DNA of 64,000 nt from Hydrocarboniphaga sp. (GCF_028291725.1 NZ_JAQGNT010000084.1:1-64000); one strand, 5' to 3'. Positions 1 through 10,526 are shown, counted from the first letter of the stretch. Notes: generated from the sequence alone by a model not told the origin. Translations and numbers: made by a program.

Positions 1-300
1 CCGTTCCGCGCACGCTGCTGCGTCAGAAATGCTCGCAATAGTCACCACTATTGCTGTGCTTTCTTCCTTGCATCGCACACGGCCCGGACGCCCGGACCCA
101 TCCGCTTCCTCCGATTCAGCGGACTAGCCGATCGCAGCGGTGCCGGGGCTATCGTCCGTCATTAGTATTTTCGAATACGGCCACAGCACCGAAACGCATG
201 CATTTGTCATCCTGAACCCCTAAACTGTCGCGCGCTGCGAGGCCTTCCGGGCATGGACATTGCCAGACCGGCGGCCCCCGATCTTTTTTTGGAGCGATGC
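1..300. other. Non-coding region upstream of galU with a short inverted repeat
   Basis: No convincing gene is visible here. A perfect 8-bp inverted repeat with a 4-base loop (GCAATAGT / ACTATTGC) lies at 35-54. On the minus strand a frame without an ATG is open from about position 123 to the left edge, with a possible GTG at 78, but it has no ribosome-binding site and I do not call it. The bases before galU should contain its promoter; I did not find a clear -35/-10 pair. The only firm signal is the GGAG ribosome-binding site at 290-293. Confidence 0.5.
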
Positions 301-1215
301 ATGCGAATTCGTAAGGCGGTATTCCCGGTTGCTGGTCTGGGCACGCGGTTTCTCCCCGCGACCAAGGCCAGCGCCAAAGAAATGCTGCCGGTCGTCGACA
401 AGCCCTTGATCCAGTACGCGGTGCAGGAGGCGATCAGCGCTGGCGCCGAAGAACTGATCTTCATCACGGGCCGCTCGAAGAATTCCATCATGGATCACTT
501 CGACAAGGCCTACGAGCTGGAGGCCGAGCTGAGCCAGCGCGGCAAGGAAAAACTGCTGCAGACGGTGCAGGAAATCCTGCCGCCGGGGATCACCTGCATC
601 TTCATCCGCCAGGCCGAAGCCCTGGGTCTGGGCCACGCGGTGCTGTGCGCCTGGCCGGCGGTGGGCGACGAGGATTTTTCGGTGATCCTGGCCGACGACC
701 TGATCGACGGCAAGCTGCGCCCCTGCCTGGCGCAGATGCAGCGCGTCTACCAGGAGTACGGCACCAGCGTCATCGCCACGCAGCGTGTGCCCAAGGAAGA
801 AGTGTCGCAATACGGCATCGTCGAGACCCAGCCGGTCGGGCCGGGCCTGGGCGAGATCCGCCGCATCGTCGAGAAACCGAAACCCGAGGATTGCACCTCG
901 AACCTCGCCGTCGTCGGCCGCTACATCCTGACGCCGCGCATCTTCAAGCTGCTCGAGCGCACGCAGCGCGGCGCCGGTGGCGAAATCCAGCTGACCGATG
1001 CGATCAGCATGATGATCCAGGAGCAGACCGTGCTGGCCTACGAGTTCGAAGGCACGCGCTACGACTGCGGCTCCAAGCTGGGCTACCTGAAGGCCAACGT
1101 CGAATACGGTCTCAAGCACCCTGAGCTGGCCGATGATTTTCGCGAATACCTGACCGAGCTTCAGATCGATCTGAAGAAGCCCGAGAAGATCGAAAAAGTA
1201 CATGCCAAGAAGTAA
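301..1215 (+). CDS. galU: UTP--glucose-1-phosphate uridylyltransferase
   Basis: Makes UDP-glucose from UTP and glucose-1-phosphate in the cytoplasm, for cell-surface polysaccharide, trehalose and glycogen-linked metabolism. The 304-residue product has the nucleotidyltransferase signature GLGTRFLPATKASAKEM near residues 12-28, followed by PVVDKP, and the usual length for bacterial GalU. The frame is open from an ATG at 253, but I chose the ATG at 301 because GGAG lies 7 bases upstream and the protein then begins MRIRKAVFPVAG as in the family. It stands alone, with a GC-rich hairpin after the stop. Glycogen phosphorylase at 13.7-16.3 kb would feed it glucose-1-phosphate. Identification is very secure. 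Confidence 0.97.
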   Translation: MRIRKAVFPVAGLGTRFLPATKASAKEMLPVVDKPLIQYAVQEAISAGAEELIFITGRSKNSIMDHFDKAYELEAELSQRGKEKLLQTVQEILPPGITCIFIRQAEALGLGHAVLCAWPAVGDEDFSVILADDLIDGKLRPCLAQMQRVYQEYGTSVIATQRVPKEEVSQYGIVETQPVGPGLGEIRRIVEKPKPEDCTSNLAVVGRYILTPRIFKLLERTQRGAGGEIQLTDAISMMIQEQTVLAYEFEGTRYDCGSKLGYLKANVEYGLKHPELADDFREYLTELQIDLKKPEKIEKVHAKK

Positions 1216-1233
1216 GTAACAACCCGCCGTGCG

Positions 1234-1250
1234 GGGCGGCTGTGCCGCCC
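1234..1250 (+). terminator. Hairpin after galU, possible terminator
   Basis: A perfect 7-bp stem (GGGCGGC / GCCGCCC) with a 3-base loop is followed by TTGTCT. The T-tract is weak, so this is either an inefficient intrinsic terminator or an mRNA 3'-end stabiliser separating galU from sucA. Confidence 0.5.
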
Positions 1251-1341
1251 TTGTCTCTGCCGCGATCCCTCAAGCGGCTCATTCGCCCCGCACGGTGTTT
1301 CCCTCAAGCCTCAACGCAGAGCATCGCGGCAGCCAAAGAAA

Positions 1342-4224
1342 ATGAGCGGTAACAAATATCAGAGTCTGATCGAGTCGAGCTCGATCCAGGGCGCCAACGC
1401 CGCCTACGTTGAAGCCTACTACGAGCAGTTCCTCGAAGACCCGGAGTCGGTCGACGCGTCCTGGAGAGCCTATTTCAGGCTGATCCAGGATCAGAACGCG
1501 CCGCGCGAAGTCGCCCACAGCGACGTGCTGGCGCGCTTCGAAAAACTGGCGCGCGAGAAGAAGCCGGGCACCATCGTCAACACGGCGTCGGCCGCTCAGG
1601 GCAGCTTCGACGCGCGTGCGGCGGAAAAGCAGGGCGGGGTGCTGCGCCTGTTGAATTACTACCGCGTGCGCGGCCACCAGGCGGCTCGCCTCGATCCGCT
1701 GAATATCGCGCCGCAGGTGATGGTGCCGGATCTCGATCCGGCGTTTCATGGCTTGAGCAACGGCGACATGGATACGGTGTTCAACACCGGGTCCCTGATG
1801 CACGAAGGTCCGGATCGCCTGCCGCTGCGCGAGATTATCCGCATCATCAAGAACGTGTATACCGACACCGTCGGTGCCGAATACATGTACATCACCGAGA
1901 CCGCGCAGAAGCGCTGGATCCAGAAGCGTCTCGAAGGCCAGGCGTTCAAGCCTAAAGTCCCAACCGAGTCCAAGCCCGAGCTGCTCAAGCAGCTGGTCGC
2001 GGCCGAAGGCATCGAGCGCTACCTGCACAACAAGTACGTCGGCCAGAAACGCTTCTCGCTGGAAGGCGGCGACTCGCTGATTCCGGCGATGGACGAAGTG
2101 CTGCGCGGCGCTGCGGTTCGCGACGTCGAGGAGATCGTCATCGGCATGGCCCATCGCGGCCGCCTCAACGTGCTGATCAACGTGCTCGGCAAATCGCCGA
2201 AGGATCTGTTCGCCGAGTTCGAGGGCAAGTACTCGGCCGAGAGCCTGTCACGTGCCGGTGACGTCAAGTACCACATGGGCTTCTCGACCGACGTCGAGGT
2301 GCAGGGCAAGCGCCTGCACCTGGTGCTGGCCTTCAATCCCTCGCACCTGGAGATCGTCAACCCGGTCGTCGAAGGCTCGGTCAAGGCGCGGCAGACGCGC
2401 CGCAACGACGAAGTCGGCCATCGCGTGGTGCCGGTGCTGATTCACGGCGACGCCGCTTTCGCCGGGCAGGGTGTGGTCATGGAGACCATGCAGCTGTCGC
2501 AGGCCAAGGGCTATGGCACCGGCGGCACGCTGCACATCATCGTCAACAACCAGATCGGCTTCACCATGCCGAACCCGATCGAGGCGATGCCCGGCCACGA
2601 TTCGCGCACCAGCCGCTACTGCACCGATCTGGCGAAGATGTTCGAAGCGCCGGTATTCCATGTCAACGGCGACGATCCCGAGGCGGTGGTGTTCGTCACG
2701 CGGCTGGCGATGGACTTCCGCAACGAATTCCACAAGGACGTGATCGTCGATATCTGCTGCTATCGCCGCCTCGGCCACAACGAGGCCGACACGCCCAGCA
2801 TCACCAGCCCGCAGATGTACGAGGCGGTGAAGAAGCAGCCGACCACGATGAACCTCTACGCGCGCAAGCTCGAGGAGGAGGGCACGATCGCCAAGGGCGA
2901 TATCGATGGTCTGGTAAAGGCCTATCGCGACGGCCTGGACAAGGGCGAGAACATTGCTCGCACGACGCTCGGCCTGGTCGGCAACAAGTACACCGTCAAC
3001 TGGGCCAACTACACCAAGGGCGAGTGGGATACGCCGGCGGATACTGCGATCAGCCTGGAAACCCTGCGCACCGCGCATGCTCGCGTCGCCAAGCTGCCGG
3101 ATGGCTTCACGCTGCACCCGCTGGTGAAGAAGCTCTACGACGACCGCGCCAAGATGGCGGCCGGCGATCTGGCGATGGACTGGGGCTTTGCCGAAACCAT
3201 CGCGTACGCGACGCTGGTCAACGACGGCTTTTCGGTGCGCCTGTCCGGTCAGGACGTGCGCCGTGGCACGTTCTCGCATCGTCACGCCACCGTGCACGAC
3301 GCGGTTACCGGCAACCGCCATACCGCGCTGCGGCATCTCGATCCCGACAAGTACCGCTTCGTCGCCACCGACACGCTGTTGTCCGAAGAGGGCGTGCTCG
3401 GCTTCGAGTACGGCTACTCGACCGCCGATCCGGATTGCCTGGTGATCTGGGAGGCGCAGTTCGGTGACTTCGCCAACGGTGCGCAGGTGGTATTCGACCA
3501 GTTCATTGCATCCGGTCAGGCCAAGTGGGGCCGCGCCTGTGGTCTGGCGGTGTTCCTGCCGCATGGCTACGAAGGGCAGGGTCCGGAACATTCTTCCGGC
3601 CGCCTGGAGCGCTGGCTACAGCTGTCGGCCGGCAACAATCAGCAGGTCTGCGTGCCATCGACGCCGGCGCAGATGTTCCACATGCTGCGCCGCCAGATGA
3701 AGCGCGGCCTGCGCCTGCCGCTGATCGTGATGACGCCGAAATCGCTGCTGCGTCATCCGCTATCGGTGTCGACGCTCGACGACATCACCAAGGGACGCTT
3801 CCAGCCGATCATCGCCGACAGTGAGATCGATGCGGCAGGCGTCGATCGCATCGTGTTCTGCGCGGGCAAGGTTTATTACGACCTGTACCAGGCGCGCCTG
3901 AAGCAGCAGCTCGGCAATGTCGCGATCGTGCGTATCGAGCAGCTGTACCCGTTCCCGCGTCAGGATTACGAGAACATTCTGGCGACCTATCCGAACGCCA
4001 AGGACGTGATCTGGTGCCAGGAAGAGCCGGAGAACCAGGGCGCGTGGTACCAGATCAAGCATCGTCTGAGCGCGTACCTGCTGCCGCAGCACCGCCTGCT
4101 GTATGCGACGCGTCCGGGTATGTCGACCACCGCGGTCGGCTACCTGAAAGTGCACAACAAGGAGCAGGAAGAAGTCGTCAACGGCGCACTGAGCGGCGGC
4201 AAGCCGGCCGGTCACAACGCCTGA
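1342..4224 (+). CDS. sucA: 2-oxoglutarate dehydrogenase E1 component
   Basis: Thiamine-diphosphate-dependent E1 subunit of the 2-oxoglutarate dehydrogenase complex, which decarboxylates 2-oxoglutarate in the TCA cycle and passes the succinyl group to the E2 lipoyl arm. The 960-residue length is typical. The N-terminus (EAYYEQFLEDPESVDASW) is the E2-interacting segment. The central domain has the family motifs AFNPSHLEIVNPVVEG and GDAAFAGQG (ThDP and Mg binding), and HNEADTPS follows. The C-terminal transketolase-like domain includes EAQFGDFANGAQV. sucB follows after 58 bp, so they are probably co-transcribed. lpdA, the usual E3, is not here but about 12 kb downstream. The ribosome-binding site is weak (AAAGAAA). 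Confidence 0.98.
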   Translation: MSGNKYQSLIESSSIQGANAAYVEAYYEQFLEDPESVDASWRAYFRLIQDQNAPREVAHSDVLARFEKLAREKKPGTIVNTASAAQGSFDARAAEKQGGVLRLLNYYRVRGHQAARLDPLNIAPQVMVPDLDPAFHGLSNGDMDTVFNTGSLMHEGPDRLPLREIIRIIKNVYTDTVGAEYMYITETAQKRWIQKRLEGQAFKPKVPTESKPELLKQLVAAEGIERYLHNKYVGQKRFSLEGGDSLIPAMDEVLRGAAVRDVEEIVIGMAHRGRLNVLINVLGKSPKDLFAEFEGKYSAESLSRAGDVKYHMGFSTDVEVQGKRLHLVLAFNPSHLEIVNPVVEGSVKARQTRRNDEVGHRVVPVLIHGDAAFAGQGVVMETMQLSQAKGYGTGGTLHIIVNNQIGFTMPNPIEAMPGHDSRTSRYCTDLAKMFEAPVFHVNGDDPEAVVFVTRLAMDFRNEFHKDVIVDICCYRRLGHNEADTPSITSPQMYEAVKKQPTTMNLYARKLEEEGTIAKGDIDGLVKAYRDGLDKGENIARTTLGLVGNKYTVNWANYTKGEWDTPADTAISLETLRTAHARVAKLPDGFTLHPLVKKLYDDRAKMAAGDLAMDWGFAETIAYATLVNDGFSVRLSGQDVRRGTFSHRHATVHDAVTGNRHTALRHLDPDKYRFVATDTLLSEEGVLGFEYGYSTADPDCLVIWEAQFGDFANGAQVVFDQFIASGQAKWGRACGLAVFLPHGYEGQGPEHSSGRLERWLQLSAGNNQQVCVPSTPAQMFHMLRRQMKRGLRLPLIVMTPKSLLRHPLSVSTLDDITKGRFQPIIADSEIDAAGVDRIVFCAGKVYYDLYQARLKQQLGNVAIVRIEQLYPFPRQDYENILATYPNAKDVIWCQEEPENQGAWYQIKHRLSAYLLPQHRLLYATRPGMSTTAVGYLKVHNKEQEEVVNGALSGGKPAGHNA

Positions 4225-4282
4225 AAACGATCGCTAAAAAGCTCCTGACTACGAACAAACAAAAAAAGGACTCTCATTCAAG

Positions 4283-5554
4283 ATGAGCATCGAGATCAAA
4301 GTACCTGCGCTACCGGAATCGGTGGCGTCGGCAACCATTTCCACCTGGCATCTGAAGGCCGGCGAAGCGGTGAAGCGCGAGCAGAACCTGGTCGATCTGG
4401 AGACTGACAAGGTGATGCTGGAAGTGCCGTCGATGGTCGACGGCATCCTCAAGGAAATCCGCATCCAGCCGGGCGCGACGGTCAATGCCGGCGACGTGAT
4501 CGGCATCATCGAAGAGGGCGCAACCGCCGCCAGCCCGCCGGCTGCGGAACCGCAGATGATGGGCAAGGCCGAGGCGCGAGCTTCTGCGCCGGGCAGCTCG
4601 ACGACGACGCCGGTTCCGGCCACCAACGGCGCCGGTGACGACGGCCAGAGCCCGGCGGTCCGCAAGCTGCTCAGCGAACTCGGCCTCAGCTCGGCGAACA
4701 TTCCGGCGACCGGCAAGGGTGGTCGTCTGACCGTCGAAGACGTGAAGGCCGTCGCCGGCGCTCAGCCGGCCAAGGCGGCCCAGGCTCCGGTATCGACGCC
4801 GGCTCCGGTCAGGAGCGAGGCGCCGGCGACCGCGCCGCGTACTTCCGCCGGTCTGCGTGAAGAACAGCGCGTGCCGATGACGCGCATTCGCGCGCGTATC
4901 GCCGAGCGTCTGAAAGAAGCGCAGAACACCGCGGCGATGCTGACGACTTTCAACGAAGTCGACCTGAAGGCGGTCAACGATCTGCGCGCCAAGTTCAAGG
5001 ACAGCTTCGAGAAGACCCACGGCACCAAACTCGGCTTCATGTCGTTCTTCGTCAAGGCCGCGATCGAAGCGCTGAAGAAGTACCCGCTGGTCAATGCCTC
5101 GATCGACGGCAGCGATGTCGTGTATCACGCGTACTACGACATCGGCGTTGCCGTCTCGAGCGATCGCGGCCTGGTCGTGCCGATTGTGCGCGATGCCGAC
5201 ACGCTGTCGTTCGCTGAAATCGAAAAAACCATCGCCGGTCTCGGCGCGAAAGCGAAAGCCAACAAGCTGACGATGGAAGATCTCACCGGCGGCACATTCT
5301 CGATCACCAACGGCGGCATTTTCGGCTCGATGATGTCGACGCCGATCCTGAACCCGCCGCAGGCCGCGATCCTCGGCATGCACGGCATCTTCGACCGCCC
5401 GGTCGTGGTAGAGGGGCAGATCGTGATCCGCCCGATGATGTACCTGGCGCTGACCTACGATCACCGCATCATCGACGGCCGCGACGCTGTGCTGTTCCTG
5501 AAGACCATCAAGGAAGGCCTGGAAGATCCCAGCCGCCTGCTGCTGCAGGTCTGA
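4283..5554 (+). CDS. sucB: Dihydrolipoyllysine succinyltransferase (E2 of 2-oxoglutarate dehydrogenase)
   Basis: Core subunit of the 2-oxoglutarate dehydrogenase complex; moves the succinyl group from the lipoyl arm to CoA. Domains in order: an N-terminal lipoyl domain with the lipoylated lysine in [13 protein letters not shown] (about residue 43), an Ala/Pro-rich linker, a peripheral subunit-binding domain around 115-155 ([10 protein letters not shown]...[10 protein letters not shown]), a second linker, and a catalytic domain from about 190 ending with the active-site motif [13 protein letters not shown]. The 423 residues and single lipoyl domain are normal for SucB. AAGGA lies 13 bases before the ATG, somewhat far. 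A strong hairpin terminator closes the sucAB unit. Confidence 0.97.
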   Translation: MSIEIKVPALPESVASATISTWHLKAGEAVKREQNLVDLETDKVMLEVPSMVDGILKEIRIQPGATVNAGDVIGIIEEGATAASPPAAEPQMMGKAEARASAPGSSTTTPVPATNGAGDDGQSPAVRKLLSELGLSSANIPATGKGGRLTVEDVKAVAGAQPAKAAQAPVSTPAPVRSEAPATAPRTSAGLREEQRVPMTRIRARIAERLKEAQNTAAMLTTFNEVDLKAVNDLRAKFKDSFEKTHGTKLGFMSFFVKAAIEALKKYPLVNASIDGSDVVYHAYYDIGVAVSSDRGLVVPIVRDADTLSFAEIEKTIAGLGAKAKANKLTMEDLTGGTFSITNGGIFGSMMSTPILNPPQAAILGMHGIFDRPVVVEGQIVIRPMMYLALTYDHRIIDGRDAVLFLKTIKEGLEDPSRLLLQV

Positions 5555-5570
5555 TCGCTCGTTTTCATTC

Positions 5571-5597
5571 AAAAAGCCCGCGAAAGCGGGCTTTTTT
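5571..5597. terminator. Bidirectional intrinsic terminator between sucB and the histidine kinase
   Basis: A GC-rich 6-bp stem (GCCCGC / GCGGGC) with a GAAA tetraloop is flanked by AAAAA on the left and TTTTTT on the right. It can end transcription from sucB on the plus strand and from the convergent two-component operon on the minus strand. Confidence 0.9.
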
Positions 5598-5633
5598 GTC
5601 ACTGCGGACGATTCCGGCCGAAGTCGCTCCCAA

Positions 5634-7037
5634 TCACGCGGCGCGGTTGCCGGGCGGGAGCGGAAACCGCAGTATCACGACCAGACCCGGCACTGCGTCC
5701 GCCAGCACCAGCTCCGCACCGTGCAGACGTGCCACGGCCTGCACCAGACTCAGTCCGAGGCCATTGCCCGGCAGGTTGCGCGACTGGTCGAGTCGCACGA
5801 AGCGCTCGAGCACGCGTGCGCGGTCTACCGCGGCAATACCCGGCCCGGTGTCGCTGGTCGCGAGTTCCACGCTGTTGCCGATGCGCCGGACGCTCAGACC
5901 TACTTGACCGCCCGAGGGTGTGTATTTGATGGCATTGTCGAGCAGATTGCCCAGCGCCTGCGCGAGCAAGTCGCGGCTTCCGAGGATGCTCACTTGCTGG
6001 CGATCGCTGCTGTCGAGCGTCTGGCCTTTTTCTTCCGCCAGCGGACCGTAAAGATCGGCGACATCGTGAGCCAGCGCGTCGAGGTTCACCGGCTCCCAGC
6101 CATTGCTCGCACTGCCGGCCTCGGCCTGGGCAATGCCGAGCAGCGCATTGAAAGTACGGATCAGCTGGTCGACGTCGTCGAGGCTGTGGCCGAGCGTCTC
6201 GCGGTACTCGGCACCGTCGCGCGGCTCGAGCAGCGCCACTTCGAGTTGCGAGCGCAGGCGTGCCAGCGGGCTGCGCAGGTCATGTGCGACATTGTCGGTG
6301 ACTTCGCGCAGGCCCCGTACCAGTTGCTGGATACGATCGAGCATCGTGTTGAGACGCGCGGCGAGCGTGTCGAACTCGTCATTGCGCTCGCTGACCGGTA
6401 CGCGCCGCGCCAGATCTCCGGCTGCGATATCGGCTGCGGTGCGGCCGATATCGTCCATGCGTCTCAGCATCGTGTGCGAGAGGCTCAAGCTCAGCGGCAG
6501 CGCGAGCAAACCCGCGACGCCGAGCACTTCGCTGAGATAGTCGGTGATCTCCAGCAATTGCTCTGCTTCAGCGTCTCGGTGTATCAGCAGCAGGCGGCTG
6601 CCATCGGCAAACATCCAGGCGACGGCCAGGCCGAAAACGTCGGAGTCCGAGAGGTCTTTCGGAACGACTTCCTCCTCGATCAATACGAGGTGGGCACGGC
6701 CATCGAGTGTTATCGATTGTTCGCTTGGCCAGGCGATCAGGTTGCCCTCACGACGCGCGCCCTCCGCAGTGACCAGCAGGAACAGACGATCGTCCCGCTT
6801 TGCACCGGCCTGCAGCTGCCGGAGCCCTTGGATCATTTCGGCTTCTCTACCGTTGTCGTGTGCGAGGACAAGAACGTGCAGCTTGCTTTCGATCTCGGCG
6901 CGTGTCCGATCGTCGATGTGGCTATGCTCTACCCACATCAACGCCGCCAGGGCGCCGCCGAGCACCAGCACGTAGATCAGCGCATAACGCAGCGCAAAGC
7001 GTACGGCGGTAGTTCGCAGCAGGCGCGGCAAGCGCAC
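5634..7037 (-). CDS. Two-component sensor histidine kinase (HAMP-HisKA-HATPase)
   Basis: Inner-membrane sensor kinase of an OmpR-type two-component system. From the chosen GTG the product is 467 residues: a first membrane helix at about 13-35, a periplasmic sensor region of about 130 residues, a second helix near 168-188, HAMP about 190-240, the phospho-accepting histidine at about 252 in AHDLRSPLAR, and an ATPase domain with LLDNAIKYTPSGG, DTGPGI and GNGLGLSLV. The frame is open further upstream, but that extension lies inside the regulator gene. The GTG at 7037 starts 1 base after the regulator stop; a TTG at 7055 is the alternative. The signal sensed cannot be read from sequence. The overall form resembles metal-responsive kinases such as CusS. 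Confidence 0.9.
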   Translation of the reverse strand: MRLPRLLRTTAVRFALRYALIYVLVLGGALAALMWVEHSHIDDRTRAEIESKLHVLVLAHDNGREAEMIQGLRQLQAGAKRDDRLFLLVTAEGARREGNLIAWPSEQSITLDGRAHLVLIEEEVVPKDLSDSDVFGLAVAWMFADGSRLLLIHRDAEAEQLLEITDYLSEVLGVAGLLALPLSLSLSHTMLRRMDDIGRTAADIAAGDLARRVPVSERNDEFDTLAARLNTMLDRIQQLVRGLREVTDNVAHDLRSPLARLRSQLEVALLEPRDGAEYRETLGHSLDDVDQLIRTFNALLGIAQAEAGSASNGWEPVNLDALAHDVADLYGPLAEEKGQTLDSSDRQQVSILGSRDLLAQALGNLLDNAIKYTPSGGQVGLSVRRIGNSVELATSDTGPGIAAVDRARVLERFVRLDQSRNLPGNGLGLSLVQAVARLHGAELVLADAVPGLVVILRFPLPPGNRAA

Positions 7038-7038
7038 G

Positions 7039-7713
7039 CTAGCTCGCTTCGCCAAGCTGATACCCGGCTCCGCGCACGGTATGCAGTAGCTGCAGCTCGA
7101 AATCCTTGTCGATCTTGTTGCGCAGCCGGCTGATCTGCACGTCGATGACATTGGTCTGCGGATCGAAGTGGAAGTCCCAAACCTGTTCCAGCAGCATCGT
7201 GCGCGTGACGACGTGTCCGGCGTGGCGCATCAGGCACGCCAGCAGCCGGAATTCCCGCGGCTGCAGTCGCAGCAGGCGGCCTGCGCGTTTTACGGTCTGG
7301 CACTGCAGATCGAGTACCAGATCGCCGACGACGAGCGCTTCGCCCATTGGCGCGGGCTGGCGACGTTGCAAGGCCTCTAGCCGTGCCAGCAGTTCTCTGA
7401 ACGCGTAAGGCTTCACCAGATAGTCATCGCCCCCGGCGCGCAGTCCGGCGACGCGGTCGTCCACTTCGCCGAGCGCCGACAACACCAGCACCGGTGTCCG
7501 ATTCCCGTCCGCGCGCAACATGCGGATGATGGAAAGCCCGTCGCGCTTCGGCAGCAGGCGGTCTGCGACGATCACATCGTAGGAACCGCGCAACGCGAGC
7601 TGCAGGCCGCTGTCGCCGTCGGCGGCGTGATCGACGACGTGCGCACACTGTCCCAGTCCCTTCACCAGGTATTCGGCGGCGCGCGCGTCGTCTTCGATCA
7701 TCAGGATATGCAT
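7039..7713 (-). CDS. Two-component response regulator, OmpR/PhoB family
   Basis: DNA-binding partner of the kinase encoded immediately downstream. The 224-residue protein has a receiver domain with acidic pocket EDD (7-9), phospho-accepting Asp51 (VIVADRLLP), conserved threonine/serine region VLVLSAL and lysine in YLVKPY. It ends with a winged-helix domain including VWDFHFDPQTNVIDVQISRLRNKID and the final TVRGAGYQLG. An ATG 16 codons upstream exists, but MHILMIEDD is the family start. The close spacing to the kinase shows one operon. It resembles CusR/IrlR-type regulators, but the target is unknown; the divergent secreted protein at 7852 is a reasonable candidate by position only. Confidence 0.92.
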   Translation of the reverse strand: MHILMIEDDARAAEYLVKGLGQCAHVVDHAADGDSGLQLALRGSYDVIVADRLLPKRDGLSIIRMLRADGNRTPVLVLSALGEVDDRVAGLRAGGDDYLVKPYAFRELLARLEALQRRQPAPMGEALVVGDLVLDLQCQTVKRAGRLLRLQPREFRLLACLMRHAGHVVTRTMLLEQVWDFHFDPQTNVIDVQISRLRNKIDKDFELQLLHTVRGAGYQLGEAS

Positions 7714-7851
7714 GCCCCGATCATAGTCCCGCGCCGCCGCGTCGCCATTACCGGATCGCAATGTATTGGAAAGGGCCGCGACAGGGCACCGGAATCAGAA
7801 TGGGACGCTGCGATTCCCGCCAGCTTTTCCACTGCGTAAAGGAGTACGACG

Positions 7852-8865
7852 ATGATAGCGATCGAGAGATTGATCAGTGCCGCCAGAAAGCGTTTGGGCC
7901 CGGAAGGGAAACATCAATGGACGCGATCGGCCCTGCTCTGTCCCTTGCTGCTGGCGGGGCTGCCCGGCAACAGCAGCGCGGCGGGACTGGTGCAGGCCGT
8001 TACCGGGAACTTTTGCTCCGCCGCCGCCGCCGACATGAGGACCGCCTGCGGTTTCGATACCGCGGACAATTTCTGGGTGAAGTCCGCGATCTGCGCGAAC
8101 CTTGCCGATGCTGACGAGCGGGCGGCCTGCGAGGAGGAGAAGAGGCAGGACTTCGCCGACGATCACGCGCTCTGCGCGGCTCAGTACGCGGGCCGGGCCG
8201 ATGTCTGCAAAGACCTCGGCGAAGCACGCTACGATCCGGTGGTCGACCCGGCCAATTTCGTCGATCCTGCGGCGATCGGCACCTCGGTTGCCGCCAATCC
8301 TTTCCTGATTCTGACGCCGGGCTATACCCGGATTTATAGCTCGCCGACAGAGCTGATTACGGTCACCGTCACGAAGAAGACGGTAAAGATCGATGGCGTG
8401 ATCTGCACCGTCGTCCATGACATTTCAAAATCGGGCAACTACGTAAACGAAGATACCGACGACTATTTTGCGCAGGACCTTCAGGGCAATGTCTGGTACT
8501 TCGGGGAATTGTCGACGGCCTACGACAAGGGCGAGCTGCCGAGTACCGATGGCTCGTTCAAGGCCGGCATCGACGGGGCCAAGCCCGGCATCGTCATGTT
8601 CGCCGCAGCGCAGCTGGGCCAGGAGTATCGCGAGGAGTTCGCTCTCGGCGAAGCCGAAGATATTGCCAAGGTGGAAAGTCTCACCGCCACGGAAACCGTC
8701 CCGGCAGCGAGCTGTGCCGGCAACTGTCTCAAGACGCTCAATTTCACACCGCTGGAACCCGACGCGACCGAGAACAAGTTCTACGTCCCCGGCATCGGCG
8801 AGATTGTGTCCTTCGATTCTGCCGATCCTAGCCAGCGTGAGGAGTTGGTCGAGTACCACTACTGA
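7852..8865 (+). CDS. Conserved secreted protein of unknown function
   Basis: A 337-residue protein with a hydrophobic stretch at about 27-43 (SALLCPLLLAGLPGNSSAAG) that looks like a signal peptide preceded by an unusually long charged segment. The N-terminal third is cysteine-containing (about residues 55-117). The C-terminal half (DGVICTVV, DDYFAQDLQGNVWYFGE, GIDGAKPGIVMFAA, EYREEFALGEAEDIA, FYVPGIGEIV) matches a pattern I associate with uncharacterised exported or lipoprotein families in proteobacteria; no activity is assigned. AAAGGAG 8 bases before the ATG supports the start. It is divergent from the two-component regulator (138 bp apart), suggesting but not proving regulation by it. Confidence 0.75.
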   Translation: MIAIERLISAARKRLGPEGKHQWTRSALLCPLLLAGLPGNSSAAGLVQAVTGNFCSAAAADMRTACGFDTADNFWVKSAICANLADADERAACEEEKRQDFADDHALCAAQYAGRADVCKDLGEARYDPVVDPANFVDPAAIGTSVAANPFLILTPGYTRIYSSPTELITVTVTKKTVKIDGVICTVVHDISKSGNYVNEDTDDYFAQDLQGNVWYFGELSTAYDKGELPSTDGSFKAGIDGAKPGIVMFAAAQLGQEYREEFALGEAEDIAKVESLTATETVPAASCAGNCLKTLNFTPLEPDATENKFYVPGIGEIVSFDSADPSQREELVEYHY

Positions 8866-8904
8866 GCCGCTGTTTTAGGGGTTCTATAACGGCGATTTCC
8901 GAAG

Positions 8905-8984
8905 CGCAACTGTAGGAGCGGGTCATACCCGCGACTGTGCCGGCGGGGACTCAGTCGCGGGTATGACCCGCTCCTACAGTTGCG
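8905..8984. repeat. Inverted pair of GTAG-hairpin (REP-like) elements, type A
   Basis: Two perfect 32-bp arms (8905-8936 and 8953-8984) around a 16-base centre. Each arm contains GTAG followed by a hairpin (GCGGGTcatACCCGC), with GTAG on the outer ends. It lies between the convergent ends of the secreted-protein gene and zwf and may also act as a bidirectional transcription stop. The GTAG-plus-hairpin form is that of REP elements mobilised by RAYT transposases; no RAYT gene is in this window. Confidence 0.85.
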
Positions 8985-8993
8985 GATCGAGGT

Positions 8994-10475
<1,482 letters not shown>

Positions 10476-10488
10476 AATTTCTCCTGTC

Positions 10489-10504
10489 GTGAAATCGTTT
10501 TCAC
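10489..10504. promoter_or_regulatory. Palindrome between zwf and edd, candidate operator
   Basis: GTGAAA-TCGT-TTTCAC is a perfect 6+6 dyad in the divergent zwf/edd promoter region, 14 bp before the zwf start and overlapping a plausible edd -35. Sugar-phosphate regulators of the RpiR/HexR type control such genes in other proteobacteria and use 16-bp dyads, so a HexR-like site is possible. The sequence does not closely match the published HexR consensus as I know it. Confidence 0.4.
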
Positions 10505-10526
10505 AGACGCCAGTTTTGCATAGAAT
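10498..10526 (+). promoter_or_regulatory. Candidate sigma-70 promoter for edd
   Basis: TTTTCA (10498-10503) and TAGAAT (10521-10526) are separated by 17 bp and point towards edd. The -35 shares bases with the GTGAAA/TTTCAC palindrome, an arrangement that would allow repression. Confidence 0.5.

Noticed and set aside
1-78. Possible partial gene on the minus strand starting at a GTG at 78
   Set aside because: No ribosome-binding site and too short to judge; reported only as an observation at the edge.
220-1203. 327-codon open frame on the minus strand over galU
   Set aside because: Exact antisense shadow of a very well conserved gene; GC-rich third positions keep the opposite frame open.
2248-3591. 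447-codon minus-strand frame inside sucA
   Set aside because: Low-complexity Arg/Val/His-rich translation with no family features; antisense to conserved E1 motifs.
4310-5602. 430-codon minus-strand frame over sucB
   Set aside because: Antisense shadow of sucB; it even crosses the sucB terminator.
5721-7133. 470-codon plus-strand frame over the two-component genes
   Set aside because: Antisense to clear HisKA/HATPase and receiver motifs; no recognisable domain of its own.
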